Positions 1 through 11,369 of a stretch of 36,753 nucleotides of DNA are shown here, piece by piece. The position numbers were made by a program, and so were the translations under genes. Origin of the DNA: Chrysomallon squamiferum (taxonomy: Eukaryota > Mollusca > Gastropoda > Neomphalida > Peltospiridae); the NCBI GenBank assembly GCA_012295275.1, contig CM022677.1:1421613-1458365 (forward strand), read 5' to 3'. The notes below the pieces were generated by a model. It was not told where the DNA came from and ran no database searches. It worked only from the letters and a program-made list of their open reading frames with translations. Position 1 is the stretch's first letter, and every line of letters begins with the position of its first letter.

Positions 1-1185
1 CAGGGGAGATAATTTCATTTTTTTCTTTTTGTATTCTTCTTTTTAATTTAATTTTAAACAAAAATCTACTTAATCATAAAAATCCAAATATAAAATAACA
101 AAGAATATGAAGACTTCTGGTAAAGATTTAGTCAATAAACATATCTTAATAAAACATAAAATGAAAGTAGATAATTTTCTGTGTTTTGGAAGACAAATCA
201 GAAATTATAAATTTTCTGAATAAATAATTTTAAGATTACGTTATTTATTGAGCTTTTAACTTTTTTGTAAACAAATATCTTTGTTATTTTTTATTTCATT
301 TTGTATATTTTATTATTATACTTTTGTTGGATAGATCAGAAATCTTGGTATTTTTATATTTTTCAGCACTCTTGGCTCTCATCTGAAAAACCGTATGAAA
401 CATTTTAAAACATTTTTAATTTAAAACTTCAAAAATATGTAACATGATGCTTTTCTAAATTTTATGTAAGGAATTTTATGAGAGTTTTCTAAAATTAAGT
501 TTTTTTATATGAAAAAGTAGTTTTGATATTAACTTGTTTTCTTGTTGAAATAAATATTTCAAATTATTTTGTATTCTATTTTTAATTTAATATTTTTAGC
601 TAGCATTATCAAACATCCTAAGGTGAGGAATATTTTTATTTACATAGTTTTGGCACATTAACCAAAACTTAATAAACATTGCAAATTCTTATATATTAGT
701 AGCTGTACAAAATTATTTGAATTTTCTGATTCAGGTTGAGTGCATGAAATGTCCGTAACACAGAAAAAAAAAATCACAGACTAGTTTAGACTGTTTATTT
801 TAAGAAAAGTAAATAAATTTGATTACATATATTTATTTATTTGTATTTTAAAAATTGAAAACTAAAACAGATTTCACCCATTTTATCTACTCAGTAAGAG
901 ATTATAAACATTTATTCAGTCTGTCAGGATTTTTTCTTTACACTGTCAAACTAGAAGTGAAAATATCAGCCTAAGAGACACACACTGATTTACTGGGTGA
1001 ACCAAAAAATATTTTCTGAACATTAACACCTCATATTTCATATGTCACAGTTTGATGTGTAGATTGGGAAAACAATTCCTGACTCCAGCACTGTGAGAAG
1101 ACAGCAACTGTTACAGTCTCTGATACTGCATTGTCCCACTCTGCTGTATGAGTCAGGTAAAGGACTAGCTCAGTCCTTCGTATCG
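1..1185 (+). other. AT-rich intergenic DNA with exon-like islands (copy 1)
   Basis: No sustained reading frame is visible. The stretch from about 100 to 660 is a diverged copy of 3690-4095. Shared islands look like splice-flanked microexons on the plus strand: an acceptor tttcag at 361-366 followed by cactcttggctctc, and an acceptor tatttttag ending at 599, a 23-base island 600-622 and a donor gtgagg from 623. The islands contain no long frame in this copy. From about 660 to 1185 I see nothing further that I can name. The splice interpretation is inference from motif position and from conservation in two copies. Confidence 0.3.
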
Positions 1186-2159
1186 TCAGTGTGGCGAGAC
1201 ATCACTCTCATGAACACTGCCTTCCCAAGTTTCTGTCTCATCTTGTTCTGCTCTTTTCTTCTCTCTGTTTCCTTTCTCTTCTCATCCAGCTTCAGTTTCA
1301 GACGTCACCTGCTCTTCAACTTCCTGGCTGTTGTGTTTGCCACCGTCATGCACTGTCCTCTCAGTCATCTGCCAAGTGCTTTCATTTGGCAGCATAACAA
1401 ATGAAGTGTTTAAACAAACATCAGCTTATTTTCACAAGAACACAGACTTCAACAGCACTCTGCCGTTTACATGTTGTTTCTGTCCATGTAAACCATCACA
1501 GAACCATCAACATCGCTATCTTCTGCAACAGGAACAGAGGGTAAGGAAACTTCAACACAAACATCCGGATTAATGTAAAACACTTCATAGCCTCTGTTTG
1601 CCATCTGACATTGACCTTCACCTACATTATTTTCAGTTATCCGTGGTGTTAGCCGAGTGTCAGACAATGGACTGACACTTACTGGTTCATCTAACAGACA
1701 ACTCTGTGTGGTGTTGAGGTCCAGAGAGGCAGTGGCTTCCACAGTTGTGTCCCCTTGACTTGGAAATCCATCAGCTGTGACATGCGATGCATGAGGAAAT
1801 TTCCTAGACATTGTTGGAGATGATGTCCTGTTTCTTGGAGTTTTGTCTCTTTCCTGTGCTTTTGAATGATTAAATGTTTTATTTTGGCTGGTTTTAGCAT
1901 TAAAGCTTCAAGTTTTTCTCCCTGATTGCTCACATTTGACTGTTGAGATTGGTCACCTGGTATAGTAACACTCTACAACTTCATGCTGTCAGAATTGTTG
2001 TAGTTGGACATGGTTGGCTGCAGTGTCTGTTGCATGTCAGGTAAATAGAATTGAGCTCCTCATTGGTGAAACTTTAACACAAGACTGAGTCGAATCTGAT
2101 GTTGGACAAGAGTGAAGAACACACTGGTCTGAATCTGACTGGTGAGAGCACGGTCTCGT
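1186..2159 (-). pseudogene. Decayed receptor-like cytoplasmic tail exon(s), family not recognised
   Basis: Read on the minus strand, this stretch is much more protein-like than its surroundings but only if the frame changes. A splice-acceptor-like ttatttacacag ends at 2160. Downstream come segments CSHQSDSDQC and CVKVSP, then after a frame change GAQFYLPDMQQTLQPT, an in-frame TAG after NNSDSMKL, SVTIPGDQSQQSN, a one-base frame change near 1900 (after GEKLEA), then a long open segment to a stop at 1467 containing ASLDLNTTQSC and RGYEVFYINPD. Further frame-changed segments continue (NTSFVMLPNESTWQ, EVEEQVTSETEAG, a stop, ETWEGSVHESDVSPH) to a stop at 1186. The composition is rich in Ser, Thr, Asn, Asp and Glu, as in a cytoplasmic receptor tail. 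The family is not recognised. Stops and shifts could be decay or assembly error. Plus-strand frames over the same bases are antisense shadows. Confidence 0.5.
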
Positions 2160-2636
2160 CTGTGTAAATAAATAAATAAAATACTGAATAAAATATTAAC
2201 TAAATAAACAAACAAATAAAATACTGAATAAAATATTAACTAAACAAACAAATGAATAAAATAGTAAATAAAGTATTAATCATTTTTCTTTCTTTCTCCC
2301 CCTATTCAACTAACAAATGTATTTTTATACTATTATTGTTGTAACTACTACAACAAAAACAACAACTACTACTACTACAACTACTACTGTTCCTGTTTCT
2401 ACACCTACTTTTCATTTGACTTTTATAATTTCTCATTTAACTGTCATATACTCAAACTCCCTCTACTACTACTATTTTGCAACAATAAAGCTACTATTAG
2501 TACTGCTACTACTACTACAATTAGTACTATGACTCATGCAGTATTTTTCTGACTGTGAGTCACACAAGATACATTATGAACACAAAGCATCATTGGCTAA
2601 AATATCACCTATTACTACAAACAAGAATGATTATTA
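2160..2636. repeat. TAAA-rich and compound triplet simple repeats
   Basis: About 2165-2280 is imperfect AAATA/AACA-type repeat in which the unit ataaaatactgaataaaat occurs twice (near 2176 and 2217). About 2337-2530 is compound ACT/ACA triplet repeat. The apparent Thr-rich frame on the plus strand is a product of the triplet repeat and is not called as a gene. Confidence 0.7.
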
Positions 2637-2792
2637 TTAAGTATTAATACTGTAACAACTGCACAAAAATGAGTTTACTACTACTACTGCTGTTACTGTA
2701 AGAACAACGACAACCTCTGCAGATGCTTCTGTTCCTGCCAGGCTAGTACAGATTCTTTGATGACATTTCTCTCCTGTGGTGAGCTCACAGAA
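2637..2792 (-). pseudogene. Putative extracellular-to-transmembrane segment of the same decayed receptor
   Basis: A 51-codon minus-strand frame starts with FCELTTGEKCHQRIC, a Cys-bearing segment, continues through SLAGTEASAE into the hydrophobic run VVVVLTVTAVVVV and ends with NSFLCSCY and a stop at 2637. Upstream on the same strand there is a good acceptor (cttgtttttcag, next exon base about 2816) but the frame between that point and FCEL has stops. The order Cys-rich ectodomain, hydrophobic helix, then polar tail (2159-1186) fits a type I membrane receptor read on the minus strand. Caution: the Val run is encoded by GTT/GTA/GTC triplets and may simply be an expanded microsatellite, so the transmembrane reading is an inference. 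Family unknown. Confidence 0.3.
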
Positions 2793-3481
2793 TTACCTCT
2801 TCTTCTATACTGAGCAGTTTCTGAAAAACAAGTTTTTATTTGTTTACCTTTGTTGATACAAAATATTTCTTTTTCTGACAGATACATATATTAATGACTT
2901 ATGTTTTATCCTGATATATATCTATATATTTTATTAGATTTCTAAATTATAAATATACTAAATTCTTAGAATCATCAAATTATACTGAAAACTAAGAGAT
3001 GGCAAAATTAATTTTTGACCTTTCATATAAAAACACAATAAAGTGAACTGCATTCTGGGAGTGGAAAACAAAACAAGAAATGGTTTTCATTACTCTTAGT
3101 ACAAAAATAAACTAAGATAAAATGAAACAATGCAAATGGAAATAAGGAAACATGGAAGTAAACTAAGTTATCCTGCTATTTGTATACCACAATTAATTTA
3201 CTTGTTATTGTAGACTATCCTTGCACTAATCTGTTTTTCTTCTTACTCTGCATTGAGAATATTTTACCAATACCAAAACAGAGAACAATGTAAGTAGATT
3301 GTTAAACAGAAAAGTTAATGAGTGTGTTTTTTTCATACCAGTTTGTTGAGAAACTTCTCTGTCTGTTCTGCTGTCTGTGTGTGTCCCATTCTGATGTTTA
3401 AATAACAACACTTGTTTGTTTGCATATTACAGAAACTATATATTTTTCTTGTTTATTGCCTTTATACCTAACATAATGCAT
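2793..3481. other. AT-rich DNA, no gene assigned
   Basis: The minus strand has possible splice signals (for example ctg followed by gtatga near 3340) next to a short protein-like frame, which might be more exons of the decayed gene at 2792-1186. Nothing here is strong enough to call. The stretch ends at an assembly gap. Confidence 0.3.
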
Positions 3482-3681
3482 NNNNNNNNNNNNNNNNNNN
3501 NNNNNNNNNNNNNNNNNNNNNNNNNNNNNNNNNNNNNNNNNNNNNNNNNNNNNNNNNNNNNNNNNNNNNNNNNNNNNNNNNNNNNNNNNNNNNNNNNNNN
3601 NNNNNNNNNNNNNNNNNNNNNNNNNNNNNNNNNNNNNNNNNNNNNNNNNNNNNNNNNNNNNNNNNNNNNNNNNNNNNNNNN
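3482..3681. other. Assembly gap (200 N)
   Basis: Exactly 200 N bases, the same length as the second gap, so it is a fixed-size scaffold placeholder and not a measured distance. The flanks belong to different homologous positions of the left-end duplication, so a repeat copy boundary may be hidden here. Confidence 0.99.
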
Positions 3682-3689
3682 TAAAGATT

Positions 3690-4095
3690 AAAAGAAAAAA
3701 CAAAGTATGTTAATAAAACATAAAGTGGAAGATGATATGTTGTCTGTAAGTTATATCATTAAAGAAATTTTCTTAATGAATAATTTACAATCACATTAAC
3801 TATCGAAGTTGTTATTTAATATTTAATTTGTTTGTAGCGGCAAATGTCCAAATTATTATTTTATTTTGTTAATATAATTTTATTAACAAAACAGAAATTT
3901 GTATTTTTGTGTTCTATAGCACTTTTAGCTCTTCGGTGGCTTACAGAAACATTTATTACCGGGTTTTCAAATTTCTATTTTACGATTATTGTGTTTTTCT
4001 GTGTTTTACGTTTTTAGCTAACATTTTTCATCAGTTTGGAAACAGTTTCCCTAAAGGTGAAGAATATTTTTTTTGCATAGTTTTGAAATAAATTA
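3690..4095 (+). repeat. Second copy of the left-end exon-like segment
   Basis: Diverged direct copy of about 100-660. Shared elements are: taataaaacataaa near the start, the acceptor-like ttctatag (AG at 3918-3919) followed by cacttttagctc, and a second acceptor tttttag ending at 4017, a 39-base island 4018-4056 and donor gtgaag from 4057. The 39-base island is a multiple of three, and the whole stretch 3909-4088 is open in one plus frame (including VAYRNIYYRVFK and HQFGNSFPKGEE). No protein family is recognised, and the frame is not kept in the other copy. Confidence 0.4.
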
Positions 4096-4695
4096 TTGTA
4101 AAGAGTTATAGATGTTATTGGAATAGTGATACAAATAATAGTTACACCGATAGATAGATGTAAAGTATGTTTAACATTATGACTGGGTTAATGAAAACAG
4201 GTCTTACTTGATTTCATTATTCTATACCTGGTTTTAGCTTATAAAGATCTTTGTTTATGGATTTCCTTGCAAACAAACACATGTATATTAATATTAATTT
4301 GCTATTTTGAAAACAAATGTAAAATCATTTTGATACTTTATAATATTTAAATAGTTTATTCATCTGTCTATCAGTTTATTTATATCTCTGTTTGTCTGTC
4401 TGTCTGTCTGTCAGGTATTGTTATGTTAAATACTAAGTCACATGTTGTGTCTGTTAAAGTCATGGCTCATAAAACCATAATTCTATGGTTTATTTATTTA
4501 TATATGCGTACATTGTTCATCCAAAATCTCTTGTTATTGCGTTGGAAATATTTGAGTTCCTTAGTGCTAGCAACGCGATAACATTCATGGGATCGGAACT
4601 GTTCAACGAGAACTTGACTGTCTTTAGGATTAAAATAAAAACTTATAAGGAGGCAAATATATAAAGCATAGATATGTGTGTGCGTGTGTGTGTGC

Positions 4696-4726
<31 letters not shown>

Positions 4727-6034
4727 AGAGTGTCAGAGAGAAAGATAAGACTGAGATTGATTGGTCATAAGCAATGGATATCTAAATAAAAATATCTACG
4801 TAAATAAAAAAACGGCAGAAATCGGAATAATCAGCCTAGTCGTGAAGCCGCTTTGTCTCTCAAAGGCGAGGTGCGAGCAATGTCACCAAAATTACAAGAA
4901 AAGTAAAGAAAACATGTAACTGAGATGACTTACATATATTCCGTTTTCATGGCAACAGTAGTAGACATGTATTTTAGGACTAGTTACATATATATTACAA
5001 TGTAATAATTACAGCTATATTTGTCAGTTTAATTTCTGTTATACATATCTTCATTGGTTTTTTATTTGTCAGTGTTAATACTTTTTTGTTTTGATCTATT
5101 TACAATACCGAAGACAGACATGCCCGTTTTGTCACCCACGGAAAAAATCCATTGTACTTTTTGTTTTCTCTGTTCATATATACTCTCAAGACTTTTTTCA
5201 AATAATGCTAGCGGTTCTTATTTACATCACTAAACGTATTTTGTATCAACAACAACAGCAACAACAACAACAACAACAATAATAATAATAATAATAATAA
5301 TTGTGACGATGAAATTTAATATTTTCTTTTGTTATAACGTTAAACACTGATATCTTCGAAACTCTTTTTAAAAGGTATATTTTTTCTTCTATATGCAGTC
5401 TATAGATAATTTTACCAACGTAATACTCTTTATATAAAATATTTTTTCTTTTTACATTGTATAGTCTCTATATATGAGACAGAAAATATAAAGCAAATTT
5501 AAATACTAAAACACACACATATACACACACTGGTAATTATAGAGAGTCAATAAACTAGAAATATATATAAAGAAATGAATTTCTCTTTAACCATCCATAA
5601 TACTCTTTTTACCTGAAAATACGCGATGACGAATTCTTAAAGTTAGTTTGTAAATTTGAGAATTAAGATATTTAGCTAAAGCGAGTTTTGTGTAACAAAG
5701 TTTTAAAATATGTCAGCCTGGGCTGGCTTCTCTCGCTCTTTTCACTGATGTCTGCGGGAATCTAATATATGACGTCAGCAAGGAAAACTCGAGTCTGATG
5801 AACAACAAGCGATAAACTGGTTTTTGCACGGCCCAGTGATTCCTTTTGACCAACAGGGAGGTAACTGTAGAGGACCTTTAAACTTTGACCTTGCTTTGAA
5901 AAATGTGATAAGCGTTTGACAGCGGGATGTAGTAAAATACTGTTCTCACTTTTGCAGTGTAATCTGTGTCACTAACAGCGTATTTATATATATATATATA
6001 TATAAATGAAACATTATTAATTGTGTTTGTGTAT
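4096..6034. other. Intergenic DNA with simple repeats and one CRE-like site
   Basis: Contains (TCTG)n at about 4388-4414, (TG)n at about 4675-4728, and CAA then TAA triplets at about 5246-5301. A GC-richer stretch at 5715-5965 holds a perfect TGACGTCA palindrome (5770-5777) and cagggaggtaactg (about 5857), a motif type often seen at the ends of dispersed molluscan repeats. A TA run sits at about 5983-6004. No protein gene is seen; the frame around 4800-4915 is only about 30 codons long and unrecognised. Confidence 0.5.
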
Positions 6035-6607
6035 ATTTACAAAATATGTTTCAAAATTAATAAACTTAAGCTGTTAATTGATTATTTATATAGTGGATAA
6101 GTGTAGTGTTATACCAATACGATAATTAGTTGAATTTCCTGGTCCCTGTGACAGTGTTTTAAACATAAAATTAATATAAAACAAAACACGTGATAGGTAT
6201 ACATTTATTTTTCTTTTATTATCATTTTTTAAATGAGATTTTTAAATTATACTAAATGGAGCGATTGAACCAAGTCCTTCCCCTATATGCACTGCACTTT
6301 CGATACCCAGCATTTCAGTATTAAATTAAACAAGATTTGTTTCTGAAGACGAAGTATTTTATCTTTCTGAATCACGCGATCAGCTGACTGTTGTCGTTCT
6401 GCCAGGAGAGGGAAATATTTCTTTTCAGTATCAAGTGCGGACCTGAGCTAAATTAACTTTGTGAAATTCATGACTGCGCATATTGAAAACATGACTAAAC
6501 AGGATGAAGCGTTCCGCCTCGGTAAACAAACATAATGCAAACTCTTAAACTAAACACAGGGTATGAACTTTAGTGTATCAGTGTGTAAACGTGACCAGAT
6601 TCCAACA

Positions 6608-6655
6608 TCTACTACTACTACTACTACAACTACTACTACTAACAGGAACACCACC

Positions 6656-6700
<45 letters not shown>

Positions 6701-6721
6701 AATAATAATAATAATAATAAT
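6608..6721 (+). repeat. Compound triplet microsatellite ACT-CAC-CAA-TAA
   Basis: Successive triplet arrays, each differing by one base from the previous: ACT, ACC, CAA, then TAA. It lies inside copy A between the second core and the gtcacagaaaataatag block. Confidence 0.95.
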
Positions 6722-7898
6722 AAATTAATTAATTAATTAATAATATTAAGAGTATATGTCACAGAAAATAATAGCTTTTATTCATTGAGATTTGTCTCAC
6801 ACACATGTAAACAAAAAATGTGTTTTTGTTCCTTTGTTTCTTTTCTTAGATGAAAAGGGTCTCTGTATCTCTTATTATTTCTGTGTTAGTCTTTACATGG
6901 ACTGGGCGATCTGTAAATATTTTATTTTTTATATTATCATTTGTTAGATAACGAGAAAAGTATCATTTCATAAATTACATTCACAAATGTTAATATTTCT
7001 ACTTACTGTCGACTGTTAGATTTAAAAAAAAAAAAAGATTAAATTCATATCATAATATGGTAGATGGGGAAATTAGTTTAACACTTCCATACAATATGAA
7101 GAAACGTGACAGTGTAGCTGTAGATTTTGTGCTGTATTTGTTTAATTGTAATGTACTTTATTTCTTTATCTAATAAAACGATCATCTCTTCATCATCCTT
7201 GTGCGTGACAAACCGCATAGTAAGTTTCGCTTCAGTAAACAAATGAAATGTTATTTGAAAAAAAAAATCAAATTAGTTGATGTAGTGAATGGAAACGGCA
7301 TAAATGGAGAAAAAATAAGCTATATAAATAAATAAAAAAAGAAGAAAGAAAAAAGAAAGAAAGCATTCCTTTTTTCGTCAGTTAAAATAAAATCTTATCT
7401 TTGTTTCCTTAGAGTCGCCATATTCAACATTTCTGTCTTTCATTTTTTTAGAGGATAACCGAAGAAACGTGGGAGATTTCAGTTTGTCTCTTCAACCTTT
7501 TCCTTCGTGGGGAAAAAATGTGTGCGTATGTATCTTTCCCAGGAAACTAAAGTTCGAAATGACAAATATATATATATATATATATAAAAGAAAGCATAAT
7601 ATTTTTGTCAAACAAAAAAAAATAAAAAAAATTAAAGTAGCGGCAACATGTTAAAATAAGTTAAGTGTATTTTTGTAAGCTATTAAATAAGCTAACATAA
7701 AATTCATTCCACTTCTCTGTAAATTTGCTGACAAAGCTGTAGATAAACAGAGGGCGAATCAGCTGCACATTATCAACACATTTCATATAATAATTAATAT
7801 CGGAAAATCAATTTAGTTATATTGAGAGAAGATAATTTTACTCAAGCAGTCTTATTTGACACAGACAGACGTGTGCGCATGTATATGCAGGTGTATCT

Positions 7899-7899
7899 C

Positions 7900-7976
<77 letters not shown>
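7899..7976 (+). repeat. (GA)n microsatellite
   Basis: About 39 near-perfect GA units within copy A. The Glu-Arg and Ser-Leu frames here are artefacts of the repeat. Confidence 0.97.
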
Positions 7977-7979
<3 letters not shown>

Positions 7980-8302
7980 GAATAATCACAGTTATTAAAA
8001 TTATCAAATGTACTAAATTTACAATTATACTTCTAGTTTGCGTGTATTTGAGATATTGTATTAGTTTTAATAAACGTGACACTTAAAACGTTTGCATCAT
8101 ACCTGTCTTGTGTGCAGTCTCTCATTCACGCATAGAAACAAACTGTATGTATTTAGATTATTCAACTAATGAAATATATGCTATAGCATACTGAATTAAT
8201 TCGTTTGAAAAAAATATATATGTGTGAATGTGTCTCTGTGTGTGTGTGTGTGTTTTAACATTACGAAACAAAGGTGTCTAAAATAGAGAGAAAAAATATT
8301 AA

Positions 8303-8325
8303 TGTTATTATTACTATTATTATTA

Positions 8326-8382
<57 letters not shown>
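8303..8382 (+). repeat. (TTA)n microsatellite
   Basis: TTA array with occasional interruptions near its left end. The same site in units B (13134-13192) and C (about 16942-16985) also carries TTA arrays of different length, so it is an orthologous repeat in each copy. Confidence 0.95.
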
Positions 8383-8383
<1 letters not shown>

Positions 8384-8556
8384 GAGTACGATTATTATCT
8401 TATCTTTGCATCCTGTTTTTCATTGCTATTAATTAATTATATATGTTATGAAGAGGATAGATAAGCGTCTATATGTAACCATACACGTTAAAAAAGTTCT
8501 ATTTTTGGTGTAGAAATGTTTTATATTTCTCTTTTGTTCGACAAACCTGTAAAGCG

Positions 8557-8729
8557 GGCTTCACATTATGACGATGAAAAAATTGTGACGGGTTTATTGA
8601 GAGAGGCTATTCTCATTTATAACTGAACCGTTAAAGAAAGTCTAAGATTTCATTATGTCATTTTGATCTTTATTTTCTGTCCCGCATTCGTACATAGCTT
8701 CACGTTATGTTATATTTATGAAACAATGT

Positions 8730-8791
<62 letters not shown>

Positions 8792-9194
8792 TTAGATACT
8801 ATAATAAAAGGAAACGCCATTGTAAGAAATGTAGGATAATGGCAAAGTGTGTTAAATTAAAATACTTAGAAAACAACTCTGTCACGTATATTTATGAAGC
8901 TATTAACAATGCTGAAATAATATTGAGTCCCTTTTTTTGGTAAAACTATTAATAAATATTACCATCCTGAAATGTTGTAGATAAATAAAGTTGGAAATGT
9001 GACAATTTTTCATCTTATAATTGTGTTAGATTGGGAATTAAATTTAGTTGCACGACAGACAATAGTACTATTTACTCATTTAAACTTATTATACAGCTTG
9101 TGTTTATGTAAAATTATACTTTATTCTCTTTTTTCTTTTACTTCCTTGGTTTCTTTCTTTTTTAAATTATTATTATTATTATTACTATTATTAT

Positions 9195-9252
<58 letters not shown>

Positions 9253-9402
9253 TGTTGTTGTTGTAGTAAGATTTTAATTTCGTTCGCTATTCGCATATAT
9301 TGTTAATTGGTCTTTAACAGACCTGTTGTTATGTCCATTTTTACTAAATGTATGAAAGTCAGACAGGCAGACAGACAGACACACACACACACACAGAGAG
9401 AG

Positions 9403-9494
<92 letters not shown>

Positions 9495-9549
9495 TGTTGT
9501 AAAACACAGACTGTGAACAGTCTACAGTTATATGTACTACTCAGTGTAT
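8557..9549. other. Intergenic DNA with three large microsatellites
   Basis: Holds (TG)n at about 8727-8788, compound TTA-TAG-TTG triplets at about 9169-9267 and a CAGA/CA/GA compound repeat at about 9361-9491. Between the repeats the sequence is AT-rich with no supported gene. Confidence 0.7.
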
Positions 9550-9915
9550 CCAGAAAATAAAAAAATAAATACTAATACTTGATAAATTTATTTGAATACC
9601 TATATAATTCACAAATTAAATACAAAAATAAACAAATAAAGCTTCGTGATAAAAAACACACATTTATTTATATATCTGATTTTCATTTGTTTGCATCTTA
9701 CACATAAATAAACAAACAGTTGCTAATTTCATATCTAGTATATACTAAACTTAATATAATTCACTTGCATATTTTATATAAATCTTAATAAAAGAAATAG
9801 GATGAAGAAATCAAATAACAGATCTTATATAATTGATCTACATATTATGTTTCCTGTAGAAACAACATTAATATTAATAATAACAATAACAATAGTAATA
9901 GTAGTAGTAGTAGTA

Positions 9916-9964
<49 letters not shown>

Positions 9965-10340
9965 TATTCAAGAAATGAGATATTTATATAAATTTTACAT
10001 GTATCTGTTTGACAGAAAAGTGTCCATTAGATAGGTAAGTTTCAAATCAAATGAAAGACGGTATGCCGTCATCACTGCTGTCTAACGTCATCAGAAATAC
10101 CAATAGAAAAATATATAAATAAATAAATAAACACAAAACTGAAAAATAAATAAATAAGAAAATAAAAAAAAATATGACACAGATATCACTAAAACTGACA
10201 ATAATTGAACGATGCTGATTTTCACACTAAAAATAACAAAGCAGATATTTGTCCTGTTTTTTCGGTGACATAGGCTTTGTCGTGAGTTAAAAGTAAAGCG
10301 AAGTTCAGTATAAAAGGACGAGTATTTCGTCCAGGTCGCA
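9550..10340 (-). pseudogene. Truncated 3' end of a second BTBD-like (BTB-BACK-PHR) gene
   Basis: This is a clear homologue of the 3' end of the intact gene at 29703-28191. Reading the minus strand from about 10260, the codons give GQISALLFLV followed by a stop (TGA), against GQIPALLFLV and TAA in the intact gene. The following 3' flank to about 9550 aligns with 27655-28190, including acactaaaaataacaaagca, the gtcatcactgctgtct block, and a TTTATT (AATAAA on the minus strand) at 9587-9592. Upstream in another frame, TELRFTFNSRQS resembles a PHR-domain beta strand, suggesting a frameshift before the C-terminus. The BTB, BACK and most of the PHR coding sequence are missing. Simple TAA/TAG repeats (about 9888-9964) interrupt the flank. 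It is a dead partial duplicate; whether truncation came by deletion or partial duplication cannot be told. Confidence 0.75.
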
Positions 10341-10530
10341 GTCTCGCGTGAACGCTGACTGTGCAATTTCAAATGTGAAGACAAACAATATTTGACATCT
10401 TAAAACATAGCGACCATTACCGGCAGTTGTACGAAACCAGTATTTGAGCAGAGAACAACGAGCGACAAATTGAAAAGTCTGAAAGGATTAGCACACACAC
10501 AAACAATCAGTTACCGAATTTTCTTCTACA

Positions 10531-10641
10531 GATGTTCGTGAAATGGTAACACAAATTGAATCTTTTGCGGCTGCTACCGAAAGCAGACTCTTGCAACCGA
10601 TGTTAATAATAATAGAGGAGATTGCTTTGGAGAGAAATATA
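10531..10641 (+). other. Exon-like open segment, unrecognised
   Basis: A plausible acceptor (ttttcttctacag, AG at 10529-10530) precedes a segment that reads VREMVTQIESFAAATESRLL followed by QPMLIIIEEIALERN in one frame, with amphipathic helix-like composition. The frame runs into a TA microsatellite at about 10639-10656. No matching family is recognised, no donor or partner exon is visible, and it could be chance. Confidence 0.2.
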
Positions 10642-11040
10642 TATATATATATATATAAAATAATAATAAATAAAATTGAAATAAAAAACATAAATAAAAA
10701 CACAAAAAATAAACCAGTCTTAAGTGACATCTATTTCTACGCTGAATCTCGATAGCCGTTTAACTGTGACATTTCTAATAAAACACTCCACTTTCATGTT
10801 TAATATTTGTAAACCGCCGCTCTGTCTAAAACGGCATATCTCGTAGATCCCAAGTGAGTCCACTATGTGTGTGTGAATGTGTGTGTGTGTGTGTGTGTGT
10901 CTGGGTGGGTGCATGTGTGTGTTTGTGTGTGTGTGAGTGTAGAACTAGTTACCCAGTGCGTTCAGTGGACTGCGACCGTTCCACGTTCTTAAAAAAAAAA
11001 AAAAAAAAAAAAAAGAACAAAACAAAATAATTAAGAACTA
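10642..11040. other. Spacer with TG and poly-A repeats
   Basis: TA repeat at 10639-10656, TG-rich stretch at about 10865-10938 and poly-A at about 10991-11014. The 10941-10990 part is GC-richer but I see no element in it. Confidence 0.5.
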
Positions 11041-11369
11041 AAAACACACATTTTGTTAGCAGCTGAATTAACATAAAACAAAACACCTGTCTTCACAGGA
11101 CGACTAAATTGTAAGGTGTATTTTTTTCTTCTTCCTTTATTATCATTTTGAAATTTGTACTAAACGAGGCGATTAAACCAAGTTTTTCCTCTCTACCCAC
11201 TGTAACATTCGATATCCAGTATTAAATTAAACAAGATGTATTTCTCATGACGAAGTATTTTATCTGTGTCGGTCACGCGGTCCTGCTGAATCACGCGATC
11301 AGCTCAGTGTTGTCGTTCTGCCACAAGATGTAAATATTTGTTTATCAGTGTCAGGAGCGGACCTGAGTT

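Larger units (their letters stand above)
6035..8556 (+). repeat. Duplicated unit, copy A
   Basis: Direct homologue of units B, C and D. It begins with aattaataaactta (shared with the start of C at about 14060) and ends around the ttttggtgtagaa stretch near 8505-8556. It carries the conserved core atcacgcgatcagctgac (6372-6389) immediately followed by a second core (cggacctgag, then gatgaagcgttccgcctcgg at about 6502). The roughly 435-bp insertion present in B and C is absent here, so A keeps the ancestral arrangement at that point. No protein gene is recognised in it. Confidence 0.75.

Noticed and set aside
1093-1573. Plus-strand frames rich in Ser, Leu and Phe at the left end
   Set aside because: The minus strand of the same bases is much more protein-like (EVEEQVTSETEAG, ETWEGSVHESD); the plus frames are antisense shadows.
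4800-4915. Short plus frame SREAALSLKGEVRAMSPK
   Set aside because: Only about 30 codons, no start, no splice context and no recognised family.
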